A stretch of DNA of 64,000 nt, from the NCBI RefSeq assembly GCF_037975245.1, contig NC_092566.1, forward strand, positions 9,588,001 to 9,652,000, given 5' to 3'. The translations under genes and the position numbers were made by a program. The notes beneath the pieces are model-generated. The model saw only the letters and a program-made list of their open reading frames with translations, searched no databases and was not told the origin of the DNA. The DNA is from Apostichopus japonicus. Its lineage: Eukaryota > Echinodermata > Holothuroidea > Aspidochirotida > Stichopodidae. Below, piece by piece: positions 1 to 12,800 of this stretch (its first letter is position 1; each line of letters starts with the position of its first letter).

Positions 1-706
1 ATGCTGAAGGGAAGATGGGCTCTAGGGCGGAACAAACTTTCGGGACACCCTATGCTTTATAAGGTCTATGGCCCGCCACATGCATACATTATGTAAATTA
101 TCAGAGGCTATTAATAGCATGGTTCGAGCCAGTAGTATTTATGTCTTTCTCGGAGTCATTCGTGTTTAATTGAGTTTTTGAGAAAATTTTTCGATGATGA
201 AGTTTTTTTTATTGTTGAATCTGTAAAAGGAGAAGAGAGAGGATTTCAAAAGCATTAATTACTTAAATTTGCCTGTTAAATCACCGTATGAAAATCGAAG
301 TTACATTTGTGGCTGTGTGGGACTTCCTTGTTAGGTGTGATTTTCATCATAAATGGCAAGTTAGAATTGCTTAATAAAGAAAATAAATAGAGGGCGCCCT
401 CATCATCTTTTGACGAACTGCTATTTTCTTTCTTTATTTCTGTCTGTCTGTTTTTGTTTTTGTCTACCTGTTAGGCAAAGTATGCTGCTACCTTCCTTTA
501 TAAAGTTAAGAAGCCCTGAAAATGTTAAAACATGTACAGTATATTTTCTCTGCTTAGTTCAAGATATAAGCTGTGTATTTGGAATAAATTGAAAATAAAT
601 TATATACTTATACAGACACTACTATTATTGATAGATTTATCATTATTGTTAGTAAATACAAATTTGTAAAACTTTATTTTCAATTGTATTTTCTTAAAAT
701 TGATAG
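1..706. other. Intron upstream of the first visible exon
   Basis: AT-rich sequence with no exon-like or repeat-domain coding potential on either strand. It ends in an acceptor (ttgatag) at 706. The preceding coding exon of the cadherin is outside the window. I see no promoter in it. Confidence 0.6.
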
Positions 707-843
707 ATTCTGGAAGACTACTTCAACATCAGTTCTACAACCGGTCTGATTACGACAACAGTGGTCTTTGATTTTGAGACACATCCAACTACCATTGACT
801 TCTTTGTGTTTGCCACCAACGTGAATCCATTTGTAGGTGTCGG
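707..843 (+). CDS. cdh23: cdh23 exon 1 (visible): second half of EC6 equivalent
   Basis: Residues 1-46 of the visible protein, reading ILEDYFNISSTTGLITT at the start. It matches the 'FDIS...G.I' strand of a cadherin repeat and is cut from its N-terminal half by the window edge. Acceptor tag at 704-706, donor gtaagt at 844; ends in phase 2. The following intron (844-2525) holds AT microsatellites and two tRNA-like SINE fragments. Confidence 0.8.
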
Positions 844-3800
844 GTAAGTGAAGCAACTTATATGTGCATACAATATATATATATAAATATATATACATAT
901 ACATATATATATATATATAAATATAAATATATATATATAATTGAAATCGTAAATGAGTTGAAAAATCAAGAACAGTGAAAAAACTTCCAGCCTCCACCGG
1001 ATTGGAACCCGGGCCTCCCACTCTGTATGCGGACACCCTATATTGATACATATATACACATACATATAAAAAATATATATATATATTGTATGTATATATA
1101 TATATGTATATATATTTATAAACAGATGAAATTAATAGTTTTGCTGAAATGTCATGTTTCATTGGTTTTTGAACAGCTGGTACTAAACGTATTTAATCAT
1201 AGGAATTGTACGCAACTAATTGTTGTAGTTTAATCCTTAAGAGTACACTAGTTGTTTCACTATGCCATAGATATTAGCCACATGAGTACATCCATCAACT
1301 TTTGATTTCCCATGAAGTTGTTGTTTTTTTCTGTTCCTTTTTCTGTTATGGAAAGTGTCAGAATAGTTGTAAACTAGGCATTAGCATAATTCAGGTCACC
1401 AACCAGTCCACCCTCCCTCTGCAATACAACTTTCAAGCCTCTCACCACCCCCACCCCCCTCCTTTAACCTTCTCTTGCACATATCCCTTATAGGTATAAA
1501 AGTACTGAAAGAAGTCACATGAGTTCTAAATGTGACAAGACCTTCTGATCTCTCACCTGTGGGTTATTAAAAAATAAAACATTTTTTAATACGCAACAAA
1601 TGTACATAGAAAATGAGATAGCATATAGTGTCAGAGACTTTTACAATATACTACACTACTTATGAAAAACCACTTATGAATTAGAAGATATGCCAGTGTT
1701 ATGGTCAACTGGATAAAGGCATGGTGGTATTAGCGAAGTATAATCAAACCTAGCAGCTGGGAAGGATGTGGGTTCACTCCCTGGCTGGCCCAACTACAAC
1801 TACAATACACGCTTTTGTCCAAATTTCCGTACAAATTTGTACACTTCCGAGAGGACTAATCGACTTTTTATAATTCTGGAGTTACGATCTGGAATTGTTT
1901 GGACAAAACAATAAAAACATCCAAAAGTATTCATTGCTTCAAACAAAAAATGAAATCCATTTTACTTAACGATTATGATCATTAAGCAGTGATTTTTTCT
2001 TTCTTGCTTTTTTCTATGTTCTTTGTTCTTTGTTCTTTTCTCTATTCTTCTTCCTCTTACTTCTCCTTTGTATTCTTTCGTTTATTGTTTTTTTAAAGGG
2101 GGACTGCTCGTAAAAGCTCTGCTTCTTCAGTCCTCCTCCACCTCCTTGTATATTAACTATTCACCAGTGTATTTATATTATGTGGAAATATATCAAACTC
2201 AACTCAAACTCAAAGTAAGATGGGTGTTTCATCCAGGCGAAATGCACGTTTTATTTTATTCCCATCTGAAATGGTCTTCCCAAAATTGTCAAAAAAATCT
2301 CCAACCTGAGCCAAAACTGTAGATTGGATAGCCACCCAACAAGAAGTGTGAGTACTATGCCATTTGGCTTTTCACATGTGCACTTGCGGTTGCCTAGCGT
2401 AAAATAGTTCCCTTCAAGGACGATTATGTGATACGTCTATATATGTATGTCGATATCTTATTTATGATATGAGTCAAGTTAGTGTGAAATATTTCTTATT
2501 ATTATTTTATTTTTGGCACCGACAGTCCAGGTATCGACTCAGCTCTAGTCCGGGTCCTGTTGCAAGATGCAAATGACAATCCACCTATCTTTGAACAGTC
2601 GTCATATTCAATTTGCATCCCAGAGGTGGGTGCCACTTATCTGTTACCGCTTATTTTCACACACAAAAAATTGAATTTTAAGAATTTTACGAAAGTTAGA
2701 ACATGTTTTACCATTTTCTTGGTTTCTAGTAACTTGTAGTAGTAACTATGAAATTAATATTTTTAAATACAGTCTGTGGTTCCTAACTTTAAGAGAAGAA
2801 GTATGTTAAACTCATCAAAATACAACCGCATGTGTTTGGCCAAATACCTATCTGGATAAAGAAAAGGCTACAGAGTTATTAATATAAAAATCTTTCTTCA
2901 TGTATAAAATTCTGTGAGAATATTTTAAGAATTTGATCCTGTTTGCTGAGGTTTTCTCTAACACGATCGATGTTACGATTTATCAGACCATTACTCTGGT
3001 TTCTTCTGGAATAGATAAGTAAAATTTTAGTCAGGTCAGTTGAGGTCATCAGAAGCTTTTTCTCCCCCTCTACCAAAGAGTAATGTGCCAACTTCTCCTC
3101 ACATTTAGTAATCGCTTGATTCCTCAGTGGATAGAGGTGTATGTAACCTTACATGTGGACCATGGGAGAGTATGGTTTGATTGGTTTAAAATTGACTCAG
3201 TACAATTTGTTGTTTTTAAAGTCAATGACTACAGTGAAGAGATTTATGTTGCTAAAACGGAACTGATTCCAGCACGTGCAATTTCATTTTCTGTGGACTC
3301 GCTTATTAGGATTACCGTTTCGTTTCTTTCCTGCCATAGAATGCTGGCCCTATCTCTGTAACCGATCTAACTGCAACCGATGAAGATGTCGGTAGTAGCG
3401 GAATGGTGGAGTATTACATCATCAGTGACAATCCATTCGGTAAGTTAGAATGGAATAAATGATAGTCAAAAGAGGAGTATCAAAATCCGACATCGTAGGG
3501 TCAGTCTCATTTGAATGGGGTTTGAGCTTGCATGACCCATTGACCTATCATTAAACGTGGCCACAAGAGACGCATTGGAAAGTATTGATTATATATAACT
3601 GTGGATGTGTTGTAACAGAGACAGTACATTGTTCTCCTCCCGCCCCCCCCCCCCCCCCCCGCCCTGGCCACTCCCCATTAAAGTATATTTTCAGTAATTA
3701 TAATAAAATGCATGCATGCCTGCTATGCCATTGTCTTGTTCTGTTTACGTAGTGAGAAACACTTCCACCTGCTCCTTGCCCACCTCCCCCCACCCCCAAC

Positions 3801-6800
3801 CTCCCACTCCTGCATGAACAATTAACATTCCACTAATGGCATTGATTGTTTTATTGATACATTTATTAATTGCTTAAAAACACTGGATAGCTTCCTGGGT
3901 ATTTACTGAGCTCTTTTGCAGGGAGTATAATCCTGTTTTTATTTTTTATGATTTTTTAAACCTTCCATCATCTACTCCAGTAAGCAGTTCTCTTCTGTTG
4001 TCTTCCTTACCTCATACCATCTCTGTATAAACATTTGCAGGTTTCAGTATCGACAAGACTACGGGGAACGTTGCAGTCGGCGATTCATTGGACAGAGAGT
4101 CTCAAAACTACCACAACTTGACGATCTTAGCAAATGATCTGGGAGAGCCACCGTTGTCTGCAACGGTGATGCTCTTCATCTGTGTGAGCGATGTCAACGA
4201 TAACAAACCCCAGTGGGTCTTAGAATCCCAAGTGTTTAATCTCTCAGAAAACACACTTCCAGGTCCTGTTGGTGCGGTGAGTGATGGTCTTCTCCTCTTC
4301 TTCTCCTGCTCAGTTATCTCGTCTTATGATGACCCCCCTCCCCCTCCCCCCTCCCCCTAGCTTTCTTTGAAGCTGTTGCTTTAATTGATTTTAATTAGTC
4401 TCATATACACTCATATAACAATAGAATCCCCATAAATTTGAATGGTCAAAGTCTCCATTTTTCAATTAATGTACAGACTTATTTTTTAAAAAATGTCAAT
4501 TATTTGATGACAAAAAAAAAATTGTACTTCACTTTGGAATTTTTTTAACTAATAACGAGGATCCCTTTATTAATTTGGCTCATTTTAATTTGGCACTTAA
4601 TCTTTATTAAAGACATTATAGTGTTATCTCGATTGGCCACAGTGACGAATATCATGATGACATTCACCCAGAAGTCTTGTTATAAAAGCTATAACATGAT
4701 GGATTTTCAACAGTTTGCCTTTGCTTCATTTTAAACTGTTAATTTTCAGGTGGAAGCTTTTGATCTGGACGAAGGAAGAAACGCAGATTTGTTGTACCAG
4801 ATTGTTCCAAATAATCCCAACTTTGTGATCGATACCCAAAGCGGAGAGATTTCTTTGATTGGGAGCTTGGACAGGGAGACAGAATCGATCGTTAACCTCA
4901 CTATAGTGGTCAGGGATGGTGAGTATAAATATGTTTTATACCATTTTAATAATAATATCTGCCGACAAGGACGAAGTTACTGGCATCCGATATCTAAAGT
5001 ACCTATAAAGTTGTCTTGTTTTCAATTGTAGTCAAACGTTTTTTTCTAACAGGTCTAGAAGGCAAGTTATTTTTTTCGTAGCCATGTAGCTTTACAGGAA
5101 GAAAGCCAAAATGGGTTTTAATTAAAACTTCAGTTGTAGATTCTATTTTGGTATTCATTCTTCCTTTCTTTGGACATTGAATGTGACATAGATTTGACAA
5201 TATTCTTTTTCTTTTTACTGCAGAGGGCAACCCTCAGCTGACCTCTGACAGACCAGCTACTGTGTCCATTCTGGTGCTCGATGTCAATGACAACGATCCC
5301 GTATTTACCAGTGCTAATTATGACTTTTACATCAACGAGAACTTTGCAGCAAGTCTCCTGACTAATGTTGGAATGGTAAGTGATTGTTTTCAGTAGTAGG
5401 AGGTCAAGTGCCGGCCGGCTGCTAGACGGCTGCATGTACACATGTGGACCTATGGATACACGTATTTAGATACGCATACACTAAATGTACATATGCATGC
5501 ACATATCTTCATATACAGCTTCATTTGGACATATAGATACACATATTTAGATAAACATGCACTAAATGTACATATACACACACATATTTTCATATGCATG
5601 CACATATGGACACATTTATACACATATCTTCATATACACATATGGACATATGGATACACATATCTTCATATACATACACATATGGACATATGGATACTTG
5701 TATCAAGATACGCATACACTAAATGTGTATATGCATGCACATATCTTCATATGCATGCACATATGGACACATTTATACACATATCTTCATATACACATAT
5801 GGACATATGGATACACATATCTTCATATACATACACATATGGACATATGGATACTTGTATTAAGATATGCATACACTAAATGTACGTATGCATGCACATA
5901 TCTTCATATACAGCTTCATATGGACCCATGGATACACGTATTTAGATACGCATACACTAAATGTACCATATGTCATGCACATATCTTTAAATACATACAC
6001 ATATGGACATATGGATACATGTATTTAGATATACAAACACATATGGACATATGGATACACATATTGAGATAAACATACACTAAATGTACATATACACGCA
6101 CATATCTTCATATACTCTAAGGATCTTGATGCTTTGAATGTACACACAGGCCAAACCTAATGTAAAATCATGAAGATTAAGGGCGGATCAAGTTGGCTAG
6201 GCCAGACGGGGTGGAAAATTGTTCAGACCCGACTGCTTAGGCATATATGGTCGGGTTGGACTCGTGCCCCACTAGCGCAGGGTAGGAAATTACGCTATGT
6301 ATATGAACGGTATTTGTAAGAAACTGAATTATTCATATCAAGACTAATTATCAGGAACAATTGATTTTTTGATAATATTTATTTATTTTGTGTAAAAGTT
6401 AGAGGGCCTGACATTTGGAAGTTTACAATTAAGATCTTAACTGTAAAGAAAACAATTAAACTACAGAACACATTAAGAGACACAGAGATGGACAGACAGC
6501 TTAATTGGACAAATGAGCGATGAATAGAGCCACAGTATAAAGACGACAAAGAAATTTATGTTTGAATATTTTGTTACTTTTAGGTGAGTGCTACTGATGC
6601 CGATACCAATATAGTGACCTCCTATAACTTTGTAAATCCTGCCGATTTTGAGGGATTCACGATGAATCCATCTTCCGGTACAATTCTAACCAATCAGCTG
6701 TTCGATCGGGAGGAGAAGGCCGTGTACCAAGGCATGGTCCAAGCTATCGACGGAGCCAGAGAGGCTTTCACCTCGGTGACGATTAGAATCAGGGACGAAA

Positions 6801-9800
6801 ACGATAATCACCCAGTCTTTGCCGAAGAGGAATATATCACGACAATCATGGAGGGCGCCGCTGCGTCGGTCTTTCTTAACGTCACGGCAACTGATATAGA
6901 CGAAGGTAACGTCAAACAGTGTATAATGTATAATGATAGCCTACCTGGTCTTCAGCATTTAGTTGGGAGTAGTTATAAAAATGATTTATTAGTATAACAA
7001 ACTCACGGTGGTTGCAAAAGCAAAGTGATGATATATTTTCATCTTGACTGTAGAAAAAAAATTAATTCAACATTTATTTGGAGCATCTCTTATGTCAGAG
7101 TAAACTTTTGAACCAACTTTTGCTAAATTTGTGGAGGTTACAAAGGACTGGTAAGTCATATGTATCACAAATATAAGACTTCCTGTTTATAGTTTTAGCA
7201 ACACTCCAACAAAAACAAAAAAAAGGAAAATTCAGTTGTATCCTCTTAGCATTACTGTAATGAATCTATCTCTCAGTTATTTACTAATGGTCACACATAT
7301 AACTTCTTCCGTTTTAGGAATGCCTCCGGGAATGTCTTAGTGATTTCTTCATTCTAAATTTCGATCTAAAATATTTTGTATTTTTCTTTTTCCATTGATT
7401 ACTCTCAGGTGGCAACGGAACAGTGACTTATTCTTTCAAGTCGGGAGAACAAGTGGAGTCCTCTTTCTTCTTAAACCCACAGACGGGTGAGCTTTCAACG
7501 ACAGCATCTCTGGACCGTGAGCAGCAGGCCATCTACCAGCTGACCGTAGTGGCTCGAGATCACCCAGAGTACGGTGCCCCCTTGGAGGCTGAGGTGATGG
7601 TCGTCATAGCTGTGATGGATATCAACGATAATCCTCCAAGCTTTCTGAATACCCTCTATCAGCTTGATGTCTTTGAAAATGCGACCGAAACTGACGACTT
7701 GATTAAAGTGAGACATTTATAAAAAATAAAAAAAATTGTTTTTTGTTTGTTTTAAATCTCTAAACAGTGTAACAAAAGAAGTAACAAGTTCAATTATTGA
7801 AAATTGTTTGTGTAGGTAGTTGATTTAATTGATAATTTGCAAGCCGAATGACATTTCAATCAAAGAGATCTTTATCTTGAGATGGAGTGATAAAGTATAC
7901 CTTTGAACACATGTGGACATGAGAATGAAGAGATTCATGTTGTAAAGTGTTTTCAGTAATTCAGGAATGGAAGTGTTAGAAGTATCTGTGGGTGTTATGG
8001 TATAAAAACAAGATAATTAACATATAAAGTGAGTAAAAAAAAGCAGGGGGGAGGGGGTGAGATGTGGGGAGGGATTGTCTAGAAGAAAACAGATTATATG
8101 TGGAGAAAGTTTGGGCAATGTTCCAAGTGTTAAAACAAAATGCCAAGGACGTGGAAGCACAATTGGGCCAGCTTGTGTGAAATATGTAGGCTGTAATACA
8201 TTCCACACATCACAGCTAGGGTTAATAGTTAACCCTAGGAGATAAAATTATCCTGTAAAGCTACCCACAGAGTTTGATGAACCAGAATCTCCATCGAACT
8301 CTTAATCCCAAACTAAAGGAAACCCTGTGTGAAGTTGTCAAAGATTTCTCATGACAACAAAACACAACAAAGTATCTAGTGATATGACAAAAACATAAAA
8401 AGGTTGGATTATCTATGAACAAATGCATGGAGCTGATGGTTGGTATAAAGTTAGACTTGATGGAGTTATTTTTTCTTCCCCCCCCCAACTTAATTTTGTC
8501 TCGTTCTCCTTGGCTGGTCTTTTAGATCACCGCGTCAGATGAGGACGAGGGTGTCAACTCCTTCGTTAATTACCGCATCGTTCAGGGTGACAGTGGTAAC
8601 CATTTCAGAGTGGGTAACACCACGGGTATCCTACGAGTAGCCCTTCCTCTCGACAGAGAGACCCTCCCATCGTACACTCTGGTCGTGGAAGCGTTCAACC
8701 CCGCCGTTACAAACAGCAGCACTGATGTTGGTAAGATTTGGAAAAAAATATTCTACATTCATCTCCAGTTTGTAATGAGAGTTTACTTTGGAAACCTGTG
8801 TATTGCATAATAATAATGTTAAAATTATTGTTATGTGTTTAACTTTCTTAGAATGCCCATGAAAGTATTTTCAGTGTTGTATTAATGTTATAAAGTATTT
8901 CGGTATTTTTTGGATTACCGCTGTGAATACTGTAGCAGGTTACGTTATGACTATATTATTATGGTGATTATTTAATAATAATAATAATAATGATAAAAAT
9001 AATAATAATTATAATAAAATACATTTATATAGCGCTTAATACAGCGTTTCAAAACGCTTTACTAATTAGGAAAGAGACAATGGAAACCAAGAGTATTTCA
9101 TATCGTGATTGACTGGGTACAGCTCCAAGCTTGTCTAGAAGCCTTGATTTGGAGGGGGGGGGGGTATCGAATCTGCGAGAGTTGATCACTGGCGTACTGG
9201 AGGGTATCACTGTCATTTTAGCACTGTCCGTCTGTCCGCATATTTATTCAGTCAAGTGTGTACAATAGAAGTAGCTCATTGGTCACTGCTGACCTTGGTG
9301 CCTGAGACTACTTAATGAATAATCTTTGTTTTATCTGCTTCACTAACTTTGCCTGGGATGTCAATTTTGAAGGGCTGGCAATGTAAATCGGTCATATTGC
9401 CAACTCTCTATAAAAGTATGCTTTAGTGGCCCCAAATATGCTAGATATTCAATTATGGTCACATTTGGTGAAAATTCTTAAACTGTTTTTATTACAACCT
9501 TGGAGGAAATTTCCCTAACTCGGACATTCAGTCATCTTGTGTGTTGTTTAATAATGTCTGAGAACAATTTGGAGAGTAAAGACCTCCAGAAAAAAAAGTA
9601 CTTTTGAAAACTTCTAGAAATTATATAACGTGCTATAATTTGGGGCCTATACTGACTACCTTTCCGGTCTTTAATACTTGATGATTGAGGGTTTACTCAT
9701 ATCTCATAAAGAAGTTAAACAACTTGTTTTGACAAAGATATTTTGTAGATAACTATCTCAATCCAAAGCAGTTTACTTTTAACAAAGAATGGAGCAAAGA

Positions 9801-12800
9801 AAAAACAAAACCTTTTAAATCTCAATAAGATATTATCCACATAGGTTATCTTTAGAATGGTCAAAATAATTTTATACTTTCTTTAATAATGGGTATTCAA
9901 AGCACAAGGAAATTATTTACAAACATTTTTGATGGTTATGATGGTTTTTAATGGTTTGTCCATAGAAATTACTGATAACATCTCTATTTTATTCACTGGT
10001 CTAATTAATGATATGACCTATCAAATTTCTCATCATATAGCATCATATTTTCTTCAATAGAACTTACTCTTTCAATTTTCTTTTTATCTTCAAACGGGAC
10101 AAGAAATCATTTGCATTTTGCTTTGGTAATCATCACTCATGAAGACGATAACATCTCATTGCTATTCATAATTTCGAAAATAAACAAACTGTTATAAATA
10201 TTTACAATTTCATCAAAGTTTACAACAAAAGTTATCACTGCAATAAGAATTTCAGACAGGAAAAGGTCTCTTGAACTCGAATTATGTATCTCAATAATAA
10301 AAATATTGATTCTTTATCCAATGACTGCAATAGGTTATTAATTAAAAACTAATTACAGAAAGCTTTTTAGCAACCAAATTCCCCTTTTTACCTAACAACA
10401 AACATAAACATCACATCAATTAATGAATATTTATGTCTTCTTTTTACCATTTTCTGCTTGTCAACATATAAGAAACAGGCATCAAACCACACCATATGTA
10501 GAGAATGATGAGACAAATTTAAAAGTAGTGTAGCTTTTGGAGCTTAGGGTCGAGGTCAAAGCCCAATTAAGGTCAAAGGCCAATTTGTCCTAAATTATTT
10601 GAAAAGAGTGTGTGGTGAACTCCTCCTACACCGTGAGTCTAATAGGACTAACCTCAGAGGTTAAAGGTCAAAAAACCTAAAAATTGGTTTTTCTGCTTGT
10701 CAACATATAGGCAAAAGCCATTTTACAACAATGTAGAGCATGATTCTATTACTAGAATATTCCTTTATGGATGTTGAGGGCTCGGTTGAAATGACAATGT
10801 AGGTCAGAGGTGAAATTGGCCCAAATTTGCTAGGCCAGCAATTATTCCATCAACAGAATTAATTTTTTCGATAGTACCCTGCAGGAAGTTGCAAAACATA
10901 AAATAATAGCATAATAGTAGACTGATCTTTCCTTTTCCTTTTCCCTTCCCTTCTCCTCCTCTACCCTGCTCTCCTCTCCCATTCCCTCCCCTCCCACCCC
11001 TCCCCTCCATTCCCTTCCCTATCCTTTTATTTTTGTAATTGATTCAGTTTTTCTTATCCTCCTCTATCTTTCTCAGCTTCCATTCTTATTACTGTATTGG
11101 ATGTTAATGATGAAACTCCAGACTTTTCCCAGGAGATCTATTCCAGACCGGATCTTCTTGAGACCTCCAGGAGTGGGAGCCCTGTAGTCACTGTCATGGC
11201 TACAGACCCAGATTCAGGCTCTGGTGGTCAAGTCACCTATGATATAGTCGATGGTGAGTTTGTCCCAAACACTTTTCAAAGAAACAGGTTTCATACATCA
11301 GTTCATTAAATTAATGAAAGAGGTCACCCATCCCCTCCCCTACTCTATATATTTTTTTCTTTCATTCAGTGTCTTCTGCATTCTTACAAGTAATAGTTAA
11401 ATAAGCTACTTTTACCACATCATAGAGTTAAAGGTCAAGGTTAAAATTAACCTCCATACACAAAAGGCTGATGTACTTTAAACTTTATCGAGATGTGTGT
11501 ATCCCTGGACATATGCTGTTGCACCTCTGTGAGATGTTACATCATAGCATCAGCAGTCAAAGGTAGTATAAGAAACTTTACAGTTACAGTTTCAGATACC
11601 ATATGATTCATAAAATAATCTTCTTTTCTGCATTTTATTTTTTTTCAAACCCCCTACAGGTAACTCTCAAGGGTTCTTCACCATCAGTGCACTGACAGGC
11701 CTAATAACCACCAATGGCTTCCTACCACAAGTGGAGAGTAGCATGACCTTTAATATCTCATTGTCTGCCACTGATGGGGCACCACCCTATCACATGGCGT
11801 ACGCCACAGCGTTGATCACCATCGTCCACGCCTCGGAGGTAACCCCGGTCTTCCTGCAGGAGGTTTACACCGTCAACATCACAGAGAACCTGCCAGCTAA
11901 TACCACCGTAGTTCAGGTGGGTCTGTGGTCTAGCAAAGAAACTGGGTCGCAGATGCTTAGAAGAAAGGAATATGAAAGGAACATTAAACCTTTGAAAGAT
12001 TAAAGGGGTGGCTTAAGTGATCAAAGTTTATTCCAAAGCATTAATTAATTGTTATACCAAAGCATTGATTAATTGATGAGTTGGTTAATTTAACGCTAGC
12101 ATGGCTGATTGAACAATAGCTTCATATACTTCTGACCGCTTCCTGTTGGGACCACGCATCTGAAACTATGGGATTTATTGTGACAACCGAATAGGGAAGC
12201 AAGCTTTCACAGTGCATCAGCTAAGAGCCGTAGGAAAAATGACCAGTAAAACAGTGCTTGCACCTTGTACCCGATTTAACCAAATCCACAGATTATTGCA
12301 TCGTGAACAATGAAATTAGCTCAAATCAACAACTGGTTTGCTTTAACAATAAGTGAAAACATTTCATTTAGGTTTGTGGGGCAAAAAATGTCTGTATTGG
12401 ATTAAGTGTTAATCCCTTGAGCAAGCGTCCGGAGGAATATGCCCTCTGGAGTATATATTCATCAACTTATAACAGTGGAAGTCATTGTGCATGTTTACAA
12501 ACCTGATTTGGCTTTTGCTCTTATGTAAACTAACTTTTGACAGGTGCAACACCCACCCCACCCACCCACCCCCCCTCCCAAAAGAAAAAACAATAAAAAT
12601 TACTGATCCACTTCTAGGCTATTGAAGCCTTGTTTATGTGACAGAAATGCCTTTACTTCAATACAATTTACCGCCCTTATTGCCTAATAGGCTGTAGTCA
12701 GTATATCGTCATGACAACAAGCTTCTGTATTTCTATAAGTAGTTTGTGGATACAGTAAAAAGACCATCATCATTTTGGCTTTTAATATGATTATTATTAT

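Noticed and set aside
680-1233. Open frames around the first visible exon on both strands
   Set aside because: Dominated by I/Y residues from AT microsatellites plus a SINE fragment.
5442-6072. Two overlapping plus-strand open frames of 145 and 168 codons
   Set aside because: Both are translated minisatellite (HIWTYGYTYL-type repeats).
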